From: Moringa oleifera
Taxonomy: Eukaryota > Streptophyta > Magnoliopsida > Brassicales > Moringaceae
Length of the DNA stretch: 64,000 bases
Reading direction: 5' to 3'
Assembly: GCA_021397835.1 (NCBI GenBank)
Contig: JAJFZO010000256.1
Location: 2,650,501 to 2,714,500, forward strand
The translations under genes and the position numbers were made by a program. The number at the start of each line of letters is the position of its first letter. Positions within the stretch are counted from its first letter, which is position 1. Below the pieces are notes generated by a model that saw only the letters and a list, made by a program, of their open reading frames with translations, had not been told where the DNA came from and ran no database searches. Shown piece after piece: positions 22,179-36,880 of the stretch.

Positions 22179-25100
22179 ATGTTGAGGGATTTCAAGTTCC
22201 TCAGAAGAAATTCGGGGAAAAACGAAGAGATCGAGAATGTGCCCCTAAACCCTAGAGATTCCTTGGTATCTCATGCTAGCACTGACTCATTGACTAGAGC
22301 TCCACTGAACACCATACAAGACCCGGTGACGAACCCTAAACAGGAAACTGAAGTGGGTTCTCGAAGTAAAATTGAAAGAACCCCAACTAAACCCAAAGCC
22401 AAAAATTCTGATTCCCCATGGCCTCTTCGTACCCCAGACAGATATGGAACTGGGTTTTCGTCAAAAAACCGATTTGGGTGGGCCCAGAAGAATGATTCTT
22501 GTTCGACTTCCAATGAATCTCGTGAGGATTCGAGGGCTGATGTGGGTAATTTTTCAACCCAAGTGACTAGAGGAATTGGGGGTGGAAATGGGGGTTTGGC
22601 TAGTATGACCCCTAAGTCTACTAGGACAGTGGTGAAGGCACCTTGCACCTATTCCGAGAGCAATTCAACACAGAGTACACCCACGAAAAGCGTCACTAAG
22701 CCTCCAACTTCGACTTTTAGGAGCAGGATTGATGCCAATGGAGGCATGCGTGCAGGGAATTTTGCTTCCTTGTACAAGGGGATGCCAAGTTCTAGTGCCG
22801 TAGCTACTGTTGTCAATACTGTTGAAGTGCCTCACTTTGATCTTAAGGAGGATCCATCTTTTTGGATGGATCACAATGTACAGGTAAATTTCTATTTCAT
22901 GCCTGTTAACTGTTTTCTAGAATATTGTGAAATGACTAGTTGAGTTCTGTTGTCTGTTTTTGATAATTAATAACTTTCTGGAGTTTGAGTGGTTTGCAAC
23001 TTTTCATTGATGATTGGAATTCCTTTTTGGCATTATTGATATTAAGTACCAAGAATTAGGTGAAAAATATTTTGATAAAAGTGATGGAGGAAAAATGTTT
23101 GTTAGTTTTGAGCTTGACATTTTTTTGGGGATAAGTTTGCATTGTCTGCGAAATCTGAAAATTTTAACTAATTCTGTACTGGTGGGATTGGTGCAAAATT
23201 CATCTAGGTCCTTATACGTGTCCGTCCTCTCAATAACATGGAGAAGAGTACACAAGGGTACAATAGATGCTTAAAGCAGGAAAGTGCTCAGAGCATCACA
23301 TGGCTTGGGCAACCAGAGACTCGATTCACATTTGACCATGTAGCCTGTGAAACAGTAGACCAGGTCTGGTTAGAAAAAGGAAGCAGTATAATTGACAGTG
23401 TATTTTATTCTTCAAATTTGTTAATTATAATTTGGAATATGGTTTTCCAGGAAATGCTTTTTAGAATGGCTTGTCTACCAATGGTGGAGAATTGTTTGTC
23501 TGGCTACAACAGCTGTATGTTTGCCTATGGTCAGGTACTATTTTTATTTTTTGAAGTGTATGATGCTTTCAATGATATGTCAGTTTGTCTTGTATAGAAA
23601 TATCGTAATGTTCATAGATGCTACTGAGTTAGGCACATGCATCAATGTTTGCCGGGAAGAAACTAGAATTGGGAACGACTCCCTCTCTCATATCTACCAA
23701 CATAATCAACTATCAATAAGTTAGCATTACCAGCATTGCTTCATAACAGGTGTTAGACTAGACATACATGCTGATGTGGTAATTAAGTATTGAATGAGTT
23801 GCTCCTAATCTTTTCTCTAGTATAATACATTATGTCCTTCAACAATGATGCAAGGGATTGCAACTATCAAAACTTGCTGCAAAAATGCCGCTTCATAAAT
23901 AGAAACATTTAGAAATTAGATGGTTCTAAAGGGAAAATTGGGATGCTACGAAGACCATCTAATGATATTGGTTGCTATGTGATCTCACTTGGAAATGGGA
24001 GGAGTATACATGCAAAGGTATTTTTCAAGTATGTGACATATACAAGGGGGAGATCATGCACAAGCTTTCTCTGAAATTCTCAAAATCTAACGACATTCTT
24101 GTTTGATTATAACAACTGGAACCTTGTTGCCAAAATTCGGTAACCAAGTATTTCAAACACTCGAGGTGATGGAAAAGAAGAATATTATATTGTACTTAGA
24201 CTTAAAAAATGTTCCATAATGTAAGCTAAGTGATAAACTTTGCATGTGAACACAAATTTGGTGTACAAAACAGAGAAATGTCAATGGACTTTGCACAAAA
24301 GACGCAAGTACAGGAAAGGCATAGGATAAAGTGTTAGATGATGGTACAAGCCAAAGAAGCACAGGGGTCGTACAAAGTCTGTAAGTGTAGGAAAGGTACT
24401 TGATAAATAATTAATGGAAAGGGCATAAGGGTCATGTACCTAGTTTGATTATAGGACCTCTATTCTAATTCCATGTTAATGATCAAGTGAAAACTTATAA
24501 ACCTAAACTAATGAGAAAAGGCCCTCTTCTGTTTTGTTTAAGCTCTAATAGAAAGATGATCCTAATCATTTATTTTTTATTTTTTTTCCTTTTAGAAATG
24601 CACTTAAATTTACTACACATCAGCATAATTTGATATGATTATTTGATCATACAGACAGGAAGTGGGAAGACATACACTATGCTTGGTGAGATTGAAGATT
24701 TAGAAGTCAAACCAAGTCCACATCGGGGAATGACGCCGCGGATTTTTGAATTTTTGTTTGCAAGAATCCAAGCTGTAACCTTGGCACTCTTACCTGATCT
24801 TATTTGCTAGTACACATTTTGTCTTGGGTGCATCACCGTGGAAATTCTGGTTAATACAAATTTCTCTTACACCCTTTCCTTGGCAGGAAGAAGAAAGCAG
24901 AAGAGATGAGAAATTGAAATACAATTGCAAATGTTCTTTCTTGGAGATCTACAATGAACAAATTACTGACCTCCTTGACCCCTCATCTGCTAATTTACTA
25001 GTAAGTTTGGTCCTTTTCTAAGTATGTGGATTGCAATCTTCTGAGCTACTTCTCATTATACTTTTTTTTTGGCCTCTCTTGTAGGTGCGAGAGGATGTTA

Positions 25101-28100
25101 AGAAAGGTGTCTATGTAGAAAATCTCTCTGAATATGAGGTTCAGAGTGTGCGTGATATTATAAAGCTATTAACTCAGGTTACCAATCATTGATGATTTAA
25201 TAATTCTCGGGATTCTCTTTCTTTCTCATCTCTTCCCTCGCATCTCTACCTGCATTATTATGTTTATGGTGCCTGCTTTAAACTATTCTTTTTAATTTGT
25301 TTTCATAGGGTTCTTTAAATAGAAAAGTTGCAGCAACAAATATGAATAGAGAGAGCAGTCGCTCACACAGTGTCTTTACATGTGTGATTGAGAGTAGGTG
25401 GGAAAAGGATTCCACAGCAAACTTTAGGTTTGCAAGATTGAACCTAGTTGATCTTGCTGGTTCAGAAAGGTAAGGATTTCACCTGATCTTGTGCACCCAT
25501 GTATGATACAAGCTGAATTTGTTATACGCATACTTTGACTTTATTATCTTCCATTGTAGGCAGAAAACTTCTGGTGCTGAGGGTGAGCGTTTAAAGGAAG
25601 CTGCGAATATTAACAAATCCTTGTCCACATTAGGGTAATTCAATCGTTGGTGAACTCTGATGACATTTTCGTCTTTGCAATTCATTGTTGGATGTATATT
25701 TAGCTCTCCTTATCAACTCCATGGGATGCATTATTGATTGCAGTCATGTGATTATGATACTTGTGGATGTTGCACATGGGAGGCCAAGGCATGTTCCTTA
25801 TAGGGATTCGAGGCTGACATTTCTTCTTCAGGTTATTTCTGATTCCTCTTTTTCTGCCTTCACATTGTTACTATTCTTGGGCTTGATGTTATATTTCGAT
25901 TATGTAAACTGCAGGACTCACTGGGTGGGAACTCAAAAACAATGATCATTGCTAATGTCAGCCCTTCTGTCTGGTTGGTTCACTTATTTCTAACAATTTT
26001 GATGTCAATTGAATGCTAGATCATCAAATCTTGATGTATCTTTTCTCTTTTTAATTGTTTTTGTCTTTATCATCTATAGTTGTGCAGCTGAAACACTGAA
26101 CACTCTAAAGTTTGCTCAGCGAGCGAAACTAATTCAGAACAATGTAAGATTAGTGATGCAATATTACTGAACCTCTTAAAAGGTATCAAAGATGTTTTTG
26201 ACAAATTCCTTTTCTTTTTCTTCATTGGTAGGCTGTGGTCAATGAAGATGCCACAGGGGATGTCATTGCACTACAACACGAGATCCAGCTTCTAAAGGTC
26301 TGGCATCGATTTCATTAAAAAGTCTCTTGTGCAATCAGTGTTATGTAATCTTAATTAAAGGGCTATTTTTGGTACAGGAAGAGATTTCTGTTCTCAAGCG
26401 TCAGAATGTCTCAAGGTGCTTATCGTTTGGATCAACAAATATAGATCCACTGCAAGAACAAAATAATCCCTACTCAGATGATATGTATCCAAGGGAAAAA
26501 CCGGAGGTTGATAATTTGCCGAGTTATGAATCCAAAGGCATTGTTAGAATGTCTACTAAGCAGGTATACTATGTCATGTTGTGTCAATAATAGTTTGGTA
26601 TTATATTAGTAGATTTTGTACGAATGAAGCAGAAGGATTTACGTAAGATAGTATCAGATGGAGTACCTGTTAATGAGTTTGTCTTAGGATGCAGAACTAT
26701 TTCTGGCTTATGTTTTAGTGTATGTGCGTGCATGTCTCTAGATTCATGCATCGGCACAGAGAAAACCTTATGAGTTTGTCTTAGGATGCAGAACTATTTC
26801 TGGCTTTTGTTTTAGTGTATGTGCATGCATGTCTCTAGAGTCATGCATCGGCACAGAGAAAACCTTCTGATTCACTTTGCAAATACATGTTGTGTTGCAA
26901 ACACATTAAGTGATATCCTTCAGTAAGCTGAGATATTACTTGATGTCCTTTTATATTAGATTTTAGAAGTTCTCACATGCTCCTGAAAATTACTATATTT
27001 TAGTTAAAATCTTTGGAGAAAACCCTTGCTGGTGCATTGAGACGGGAGCAGATGGCTGAAACTTCTATCAAGAAGCTTGAAGCTGACATTGAACAGTTGA
27101 ACCGTTTGGTAATCTTCTTTTCCTTTTTTTTTTTTCCCTCTGTTTGTTTCGTTTTAATGCTGGCTAAGTTTGTGGTATGTGTTTTTCTCAGGTTCGCCAA
27201 AGAGAGGAAGACACCAGGAGCACTAAAATGATGCTCCGATTTAGGGAAGACAAGATTCAAAGAATGGAATCACTTCTTCACAGCTCTATGTCTGCAGACT
27301 CCTATTTAGTGGAGGAGAACAGAATGCTGTCTGAAGAGATTCGTTTGCTTCAAGCTAAAGTTGATAAAAACCCCGAAGTGACACGCTTTGCAAGAGAGAA
27401 TATAAGGCTTTTAGACCAACTCAGAAGGTAATCTTATGGAAAGAGCTACTAGCATCATGATGCTTTACTGAGTATTAACTATGTCTCTACTATGGTGTTA
27501 ATAGATTTCAAGAATTCTATGAGGAGGGGGAGAGGGATATACTGTTGGCTGAAGTATCAACTCTGAAGGATCAGGTGCTTGTAGAATCTGATATGGAAAC
27601 ATGGAACTGTTTCATTTGATCTGTTATTTGGAGCTTGTATAAGAAAAACCTTTTTTTTTTTTTATTTGTAGCTACTTCAATTTGTTGTAGAGAACTCTGA
27701 CCATCAAAGCCATTCCAATTTGAATGCTCAATCACAGGTAACTTTCTGTTGCCTTCTTTTTCTTCATGATACTTTCTAGGTTATACACCAAATCCCATTT
27801 TTACTTGGCTAAATATGAGATGGAATTTGGAATGAATTGGAGCACCTTGCATTTGTTTATTTGCTTTTGATTCAGATACATATTTTCCTGATACAGGGAA
27901 CAGCTTGTATTAGCAAAGAAAATGACTCTCTTCATGAAGAGGTTGCTTTATCTTCTCCTGATCAGAATTTGTAACTTTGATCTTTGGTGTTTATGCATGT
28001 AAGTCACATCTACTTTCTCTTGTTCCAGTTGAAAAGCACTCTCAATGAGTTAGATGAATGCAGACATAACCTAAGTTCTTGCTTAGAAGAAAATGCAAAA

Positions 28101-31100
28101 CTCAGTAGGTGAGGAAGTCTCTGCTTTTAGGTTAATTTGGTTTTGTACATGTCAATTGGCTCCTTAGTTAATTGTAGGACATATTATTGCTCTACTTATG
28201 CTCACTTTATTTTCCCAGAGAAATCCATGACCTGCATTGCATGTTAAACAACCTCAAGTCTCCTCCTTCTGACCAAGGCGACAACGTTAAAACCATGAAG
28301 GTAGTTTCATTGAACAGAGGCTACATTATTGGATGATTGATATGCATGTATTTGGTGTGTTTGTCAACCTTTTTGCCAAGTATAATTTATGTAATTTATG
28401 CGATACATGTCCCCTTATGAACAAAAATGTTTGTTTATTCCAGGATTCAGAGGAAGTTGACATTGATATGCTGGAGGGAATGGATTCTAACCAATTGATG
28501 GACTATGCTGAAAAAATCATAGATTTGCAGCTTGAATTAGATATACTAAAAGTTATTATCAAAGAAGAGAGATCGTTTCGTGGAGAAATAGAGGAAGAGG
28601 CAAGGTGCTTAAATAGAGATCTTGAGCTGTCAAAGGACAAACTATTGTTTGTAAGCAAGCAGTATGGAGATGCAAACAATGAACTGACGGAGGTGAAATC
28701 TGTGATTGAAGCTCTTGAGTCTCAACAAATTGTATCAATCAATGAGACGGAAGAACTTAGGAAAAGCAACAGTCATTATCGGAAGCTTTTGCGCAAACAA
28801 GAGCTTGAAATAATTGCTTTGAAGGAGAAACTTTCTTGCAAAGAGCTAAGAGATCATCCACCAACTGATAACTGTGACAATGAGGACTCTCTAATACAAT
28901 TAAAATTGAGGAGGATGCAACATTCTCTTGAGAAGGCAAAAAAACTGAATATGTCATACCAAAGTGATCTTGCTTTTCAGGCATCTAATGAAGAAGAAAT
29001 GGATGAAGTTCGTAAGCAGGTGGAAGCTGAAACTGCTGAGGTGATTGTCTGTATGCAGCAAGAACTTTGCATTCTTCAAAAGGAAGTCCAAGATTGTCAA
29101 CTGAGGGAGATCGAAACCAAGAAGGAAGTGATGCTTTTGGAAACTGAGTTGAAGGAACTGCAAGAAAAGTTATACCTCATGACAGAAGAAAATGAAAAAT
29201 TGTTTGGAAAGCTTGAGGAGAAAGATGGAAAGCTGAGAAGATTATCAGAAGAATGGGATCTGCTGACCTGTGAGATAGAAGAAGTTCTTGTGGATGGACA
29301 TGAAGCACTTACTAATGCATCTGATCAAGTTGGCCTCATCTCCAGCTTCTTCCCCCAGAAGAGAATTTGGGTTTCTGAACAAGTTGGGAGGCTGATAAGA
29401 ATCATCTCTGAGAAGGAATTATTAATCGAAGAACTAGGGAGGTGTTTGGAAGATGCAAACAATAAACGGCAGGAAGTAGAGTGCATGCTCAAGTCTTTGA
29501 GAGGGGCAGCTGTAGTAATTAATGAAGCGCACCAGCAGGAGTGCAGTGAAAAGGAGAGACAAAATCTCCTTTTGATGTCACAATTAGGTGCAAAAACATC
29601 CACCATAACAGAGCTGGAGAACAAAATAAACATGGCTGAATGTCAGATGAATCAAGCATCAGTTTGTGCAACTGTTGCTTTTGTAATTGTGAGTAGGCTG
29701 TCAGAACTGAATACTAATCATACTGATACCTTGAAGCGAAAGGATATCCAGCTTAGAGAATCAGCTGATATTATTCAGATGAAGGATGCCCTTATTGGCA
29801 ATCAAGCTACTACAATTGAGGAAGCAGAGCAAAGAATTCAATCTCTGAGAGAGGAAGTAAAAGAGCTGGAAGGAACTTGCACCGAACTCAGGAAGAAGCT
29901 TTCTGAGGAGGAAAAATATGCTCATGCTATGGAACAAAAGCTTGAAGACATTGAACTGAGTGACATTTTGAAGACACAAGAGAAAATCTCTGAGCTAAAA
30001 TCTGGTGTATCAACACTTAGTTCATACATGAGCATGCATGCAGAGCACGATAAAAGTCCCAAGATAAATAATACACGAGTTTGCATGCCTGGTGATGGCT
30101 GTGGTGAAGGACGGGTAAGCTAGTGTTCTTGCTTTCTGGTAAACACCTTATCTTTGGGTGTTAGTATGCATTTATGTATAGAAAGGTCTTTGAGGGTGTT
30201 TGATTTTGTATTGCTGTATTTGGACATTTTTGCAGACAAATGATGAAATGAATTTTGACAGCAGACACTTGCATTTGGTTGAGGACCTCAGAACTGATAC
30301 TTCTCATTGTTCTTTGAAAGCGGGAAGCAGCTTCTGTAGCAATTCATGCTGTCATGCACACATGGATTGTAGAAAAACTTCCGGGAATATGTGTGATAGA
30401 GATGTGACCATTGTTCTTTTGAGAAAGGAAATTGAATCTGCCCTTGGAAGCTTAAAACAGGTTCAAGTTGAGATGGCAAAACTACATAATGAGAAAGAAC
30501 AGATTGAGATGTCTGAGAAACAAAGCAAAGAAAGCTTGAAATGTCTCACAACTCAAGTTCTTAACCTGGAAGCAGCATTCAGTAACTTGGAACAAAAATT
30601 TGCATTCAAGATGGAAACTACCAATCATAAGCTACTGGAGTTTGAACAAATTGTGAAAGAAGCTGGAATTCAATGGTGTCAAACAAAGGAGGTAAATTAT
30701 TTATGTCCTTGTAACTCTATACTATCAGGATTAATTGCCACGGTTTATGCTGACTTTTTTCTTCCATGTAGAGTTAGGATATCTCAAGGCAACTTCGATT
30801 GTCCTGTCTTTTCGTTGTCTCATTTTGTAATAGGATATAGTAGATTTAGTTTACTCCATATTTATATTTATTTGCAGCACTAAGTCTTACCCAATACTTT
30901 TTTGCAGTTTCTTGAATTGGAAGTGGGTGATGCAAAGCTCATTGCTGCACAGAAAGCTGCAGAAGCATCCTGTATTCTTGCTAAATTTGAGGAGGCTCAA
31001 GATACAATGAAAGAAGCAGATATTATAATCAATGAACTCATGATAGCAAATGAAATGATGAAGCTTGATCTACAAAGGCTGAAGCAAACGGAAATCACTT

Positions 31101-34100
31101 TAGTCAATGAAAGGGATGTATTAATTAGTCAGGTCGAGGACTTTCAATGCCGCAATAATCTGAAGGATCAGCAATTTGAAAACCTTGAGAAGCAGTTTGG
31201 CTCAAGTTTGTTGGAAACAAGGGATATGGTTGTTGAGCTGGAAGGAATTGTTGCTGAACTGCAGGCCACGTATAATGAGAACTTCATGGCTATAGCCCAT
31301 GAATTCTATTGCATGAAGTCTCTGCTTTTGGAGTCAAGAAGGTTCCTGAGTCTTGAGGAAATCTGGTCTGAGATAATTGTCAAAGACTGTGCTATTTCAG
31401 TGTTACACCTCTGTAACATGGGAATTTTGTTGGAGACAGTAACAGGTCTGAATGCAGAAAATGGTTTGCTTCAGCGTGGGCTGTGTGAATCAAACTCTGT
31501 GATAGTGGACCTGAGGGAGCACAATTTTAAGTCTAGAAGGGAGCTTGAAATGTGTAGAAATCTCAAGGGGAAGCTACTGGTTGACATCAAGAATAGTTTT
31601 GACCGCATTTCAAGGAAAGAAGATGAAACCAGTGAGCTTGGTGTTAAGTTAAGCACTTTTGAGAAGAAGATATTGGATCTTCAGCTTCAAGAGGAGTTGA
31701 TGTTGCAAAGGTCTAACTCTATGGGATCTCAACTTGCTAGTCTTATGAAGGAGTTAGATTTCAGTAATACAAATGTTGTGGCATCCCTTTTGTATCAAGA
31801 GAAACTGCTGAAAGATAGAGAGGAGGTCCTAAACTCTAGGACTGAGTCTTTTATGGTTACCTTGTACTCGAAAGATATTGAGTTGCTTATATTGGCATCA
31901 AACTTTGAAGAGATGGCTTCCCATTTTGCTGCTGCAGAAACTAGGCTTCTCAATGATTGTGCCGTCCTTGAGAAGTTACAGAAAGAATTGATATTATCTA
32001 AGGTAGATGAAGAGTTGAAAGAGCAGTATTTGGCAGAAAGAGAAGTTGAGGGCGCTTTGCTGGAAGCAAAAGTGAATGAAGCACAAAATGCGGTGCAGGA
32101 TCTCTTGTCAAAGCAGAATGAAAGTATGTTGAAGATCACAAACTTGGGTGAAGTAAATAAGTCTCTTGAGCAAGATATTCAGTTGCTAAAGAATGTTACT
32201 CGTTCAAATGATTTGTTAAAGCATGAACTTGAAGAAGTTATGCAAACTAAGTTAGAATTGCTGAGCCAGGTTCAAGAGCTTGAAGCTGGTCATGAAAATT
32301 TGCTGAAGGATTTCAAAATGAAGGAAACAGAGTTAGAACTTTCTGCTGCTCGTGTCTCCATCCTTGAGCAAGAGAATCAGAAATTGCTGAAGGATATTTT
32401 TTCACTGGAAACTTCCTCATGCAAACTTCAAAATGACATAGAGATGAAAGCTGTGGAGTTCAGCAGAATAGGCTGCCTGGATGAAGAGAACAAGTCATTG
32501 AAAATTGAGGTACAAAAGCTGAAAACAGAAAAAAGCTTGGTTCTCCAGGATTTGGAGGAGGAGAAATCTAAATATAAATCATCCCTAAATCATATTAACT
32601 CTTGTGATTTGGAAAATCGAAGGTTGCAAGAAGAAATTAACTCCTTGGAGTCTCGCATTGCCAGTCTACAAACTGATCTTGACATGAAAAATGCTGATCT
32701 GGATGGACTCCAACATTCTCAATCTGTCATTATGGAGGATTTGTGCTCAAAAAGCTGCGACTTACAGGCTTATGTTGATAGAGTAAATGTCTTAAAGGAT
32801 GAGAATGTTTCCTTGAGGAATGAACTTCAGAATCTTGAAGAAGGGAAGCATGAAGCCCTAACCATATCAAGCTTAAATATTGCCAAGTGCATTGATTCGG
32901 TGAAATCATTAGATACGGAGACTGGCAGATTATTTAACAAACTAAGTGGAGATGATTTTATGATAGTGCATAAATTGTTCGGATTGATGTGTGAAAATGT
33001 AGATAATATCTCTAAGTTCACAGAAGAGGTTGAGCGCCTGGAATGTCATGTTAAAGAGCTGTTATCTGAAAATTTGACTCTCCAGGGTGAGCTATCAAGG
33101 AAAGATGACGTCCTTGAAGGCCTATTATTTGATCTCAGACTGTTGCAGGAATCTGCCTCTAGTTCCAAGGATCACAAGGATGAACTTAAGGAAATGGTGG
33201 CTTGCTTGGAAGCTTTAGAAGATAAACTTGCCTTAAAATCAAGTGAGCTTGATGAGGCTGTTGCTCATAGGCAAATGCTAGAAATTCAGCTGCAGGAGAA
33301 GATAGACATGATTTCTACCCTTGGATTTGATGTATCAACTGGAAAGGAGTCTCTAAAGTTGCTTTCCAGTGAAAATCTGGGGCTGAAAGCTCAAGTTGAA
33401 GATGCCTTGGCAGCAAAAAGTTCTCTTGAGAAGGAGCTAATGGAAAGAAGAAAAACGACTGAGAACTTAGAGGCGGAACTTTCAGAAATGAGTGATGTTC
33501 TTTGCCAAATGAATGATATGATTGAGTCTTTGAGGACCAATTTGAATGAACTTGCAAGTGAGAGAGATCACCTCCAAGAAGAGGTCCTTAGTTTTAAAGC
33601 AAGGCTTGAAAAGGCGGAGGCTCAATCTAAAGAAATAGAAGCAAATGCTCTAGAAGCTCAACAGGTATATCACTCTAATACTTAATGCAATACTGACGAT
33701 GTCTATATTTGTTATTTCATGTTTCTTAACTGAGATTTGTTAAATTGATGCCAGATAGCTGAATCAAGGAAGATGTATGCTGAAGAGAGAGAAGCAGAGG
33801 TGAAGCTATTGGAGAGGTCTGTTGAGGAGCTGGAGTGCACTGTAAACGTACTAGAAAACAAGGTTAATGCTTTACTCTGTAGCTCAGTCGCACGAGCTTG
33901 CAGATTTTTATTCACCATGTCTCATGAAATCCTTTTGTTTAGGTTGACATTGTTAAAGGTGAAGCTGAACGACAGCGGTTGCAGAGAGAAGAGCTAGAAT
34001 CGGAGCTCCATTCTGTAAATCAGCAGATGCAGCATTTTAAAAGTGCTGATGCTGACATGAAAAGGTTGAGATATTATTCTGATTTTTTTTTTTTAATTCT

Positions 34101-36880
34101 TCTTGATCAAGTCAATATGTTTGCTTTGACAGTAACCTATTGCTTTAAATTGCTAAAAGATGTTTCTTTCTGGTTAGTAGGCAATTAGATGAGAAGGATA
34201 AGGACCTTCAGAAATCTTGGAAGCACATAGAATTGCTTGAGAGGGATATAGCTGATAAGGGTGCAGAGGTAATTTTTTTTTTTTTTCACTTTTGTACAAT
34301 TGATTTGTGCCTCATTTTAAGCTTATTATGACCTAACATAGTTTTTGGATATGACTGAACCCTGTGATTTTCAACATGGTTTCAGAATTTTAAACTCAAG
34401 CTTTTTATGAACCAGGTAGCTCTACTCAAAGCACATATCTCTGAGCTAAATTTGCATGCAGAAGCTCAGGCTAATGAATACAAACAGAAGGTAGGATGGC
34501 TGATAGATTGAATGGCTTCAATGTTTCTGCCACAAATTGGCTGGCATATGAAGGACTTAGCAAATATATATGTTATATACATGCTATATGTGTGCATTTG
34601 TGCTTTTACATATATATTTTGTTTAGAGCCTTTAAGATTTTCTAAGATATGTAATTTAAAAACAGTTCAAGGCATTGGAATCCATGGCTGAACAAGTCAA
34701 ACCTGAAGGGCATTTCTCTAATGTTCCAAATTCTTCATCAATTAAGTCAGAGAAAAATGCCGCGAAATCAAGGGGCTCTGGCTCGCCTTTCAAATGTATT
34801 GGATTGGGCTTGGCACAACAAATAAAATCAGAGAAAGATGAGGATCTTGCTGCTGCAAGGCAGCGTATTGAAGAGTTAGAATGCTTAGCTATAAATCGAC
34901 AGAAAGAGGTAGGATTCTCATCGCAATGTGGATTCTAACACTTTAAGAACAGGAGATGTGCATCATTCTGTTACTTATCATTTGTTTTCTGCTTCCAGAT
35001 ATTTGCTTTGAATGCTAGATTAGCTGCTGCAGAGAGCATGACTCATGATGTAATTCGAGATCTTCTAGGAGTCAAATTGGATATGACAAACTATGTGGTA
35101 TCTTACAGTCCTATGCTGCCAATCTCTATACTACTCTGTCTGCTGGGAATCATACTCTTGGAATGATGATATTACATCAATGATGTTGAAATAAGCCACT
35201 TGCCACATTAAATTGTGATGATGATTAAGAAAATTTTACTTTATGTAAAAACTATACCTAAGTTTTCCGGAATATGTTTATGTTATCTTTCCTGTTGTGT
35301 CACTGTAGTCACTGTTGGATAATCAGCAAGTGCAGACGATAGCAGAGAAGGCTCGACTTAATAATTCTGGACCCCAAGTGAAGGTAATCTTCCTCATCCA
35401 GTACTGAGAAAAGTTGGGCCCTATTTTTGGTTTTTGTTTTATCCTGAACTGCATGCATACACAGGACCAGGAGGTTAACAAGCTTCAGCAGCAGCTCAAT
35501 GAATTTATTGAGGAGAGGAAAGGGTAAGTAAATATCAACCAAAACTTTCCTTTTTTTATGCATTTGGAATTGATCTCGTTTTTTTCCATCTCACTTGGAA
35601 TGATATCTTCTGATTCTCAAGCACTTCTTGTCTTGTTCTGCAGATGGCTAGAGGAAATTGATCGAAAGCAAGCCGAGATGGTAGCAGCACAAATAGCATT
35701 GGAAAAGCTTCACCAGCGTGATCAGTTACTTAAGACTGAAAATGAAATGTTGAAGGTTGAATACATGGACTTATGTTTCAGTTTTCATTGGTGATCTTAA
35801 TTAGGAAATTAATGCTTTGTATTACTTCTTTCACTCTTCCGCCTTGCCTCTTTTCCATTAATGGTTTCCACTTTCTTTGTGATCCAGATGGAGAACATAA
35901 ATCATAAGAACAAGATATCAGAACTTGAAGGAGAAGTAAAGAAACTTTCTGGCCAGCAGAACCTTCAACAAAGAATCCATCATCATGCCAAAATCAAGGC
36001 AAGAAACTAATATTACTTTCTGCTGAAGTTTAGTGAATATTCTCTTACATTAATGCTAAAGTGAGATTCTTATATAATGCAATAGGAAGAAAACAATAAG
36101 TTGAAAGCTCAGAATGAAGATCTTAGTATTAAGTTGAGGCGAACTGAAGTCATTCTTTCACGTGTCAAAGAAGAGCTTGCTCTCTATCGTGCTTCAATTG
36201 GTAAAAGGCCACATATAAATTTCGATGAGGAGCAACGATTGAATAGCAAACTGAAGGTTTGTATGGATATATCTGTATAGTGTACACATACTCACACATA
36301 CATATAGTAGAGGAGAGAGAATTGCTTGTTTCTGCAACTAATGCTGGAGTTGAGGCTGAACTGCCAGGTGAATCTGGTGCAGGAAACAGAAGATGACAGA
36401 GTGCAACTAGCACAGAAGCTATTAGGCCTCTGTACCAGTGTCTTAAAGGTATGCCAATGTTGATTTACTACTTGGTTCTGCCCAGCCAGGAATCCTGACT
36501 GGTTCAATCAAAACTTTCAGGCAGCTGGAATAACAAAGCCTGTTTCTGCCGTAAACCCCGCTGCTGCTGAAGAGGCACTAGAGCACCTCAAGAACAAAGT
36601 CGCTTCACTGGAACGAGAACTGCAAAACTTGAAGTTGAAGGTAAAGTATCCCCAGGATTTAATCTTCTGAATCTTTATAAACATTTCAACAGACTCACGG
36701 TATTACTTAAGGAATATGCCTAACTTCGCAAAATCTATACAGAATCGAATTTCCAGTGAAAGAAGCCGATTGTCTGATCTGGTGCCCCAGTCCTCACCCA
36801 TCAATTCAAGAACAGATGAGAACTGTCAAACTCCAAGAAGAGTATCCCCAGCCCGGTTTCTTTCTGCTTTAGATCGATGA
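22179..36880 (+). CDS. POK2: Kinesin-12 (PHRAGMOPLAST ORIENTING KINESIN type)
   Basis: I resolve 37 exons to about 3041 residues: 22179-22883, 23208-23363, 23451-23534, 24655-24774, 24887-25000, 25085-25177, 25309-25469, 25560-25634, 25744-25831, 25915-25973, 26080-26143, 26232-26297, 26378-26563, 27004-27108, 27192-27427, 27505-27574, 27672-27737, 27897-27941, 28029-28108, 28219-28300, 28444-30114, 30236-30691, 30908-33664, 33755-33862, 33943-34064, 34181-34268, 34416-34490, 34666-34908, 34999-35097, 35309-35383, 35465-35523, 35644-35755, 35888-35998, 36086-36256, 36383-36448, 36521-36640, 36743-36880. A 235-residue N-terminal extension ([14 protein letters not shown]) precedes the motor. 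The motor (about 236-580) has P-loop GQTGSGKT at 314-321, switch [10 protein letters not shown] and switch II DLAGSE. Over 2000 residues of coiled coil follow. KIN-12 motors guide the phragmoplast in cytokinesis. Arabidopsis POK2 is about 2770 residues, so this one is longer. The intron after exon 33 starts with GC. Confidence 0.93.
26674..26867 (+). repeat. Two-copy 97-bp tandem repeat inside a kinesin intron
   Basis: Copy 1 (26674-26770) and copy 2 (26771-26867) differ at only a few bases. Both start TGAGTTTGTCTTAGGATGC and contain the palindromic GCATGCATG-like core. It lies wholly within the intron 26564-27003 and does not alter coding. Confidence 0.93.
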
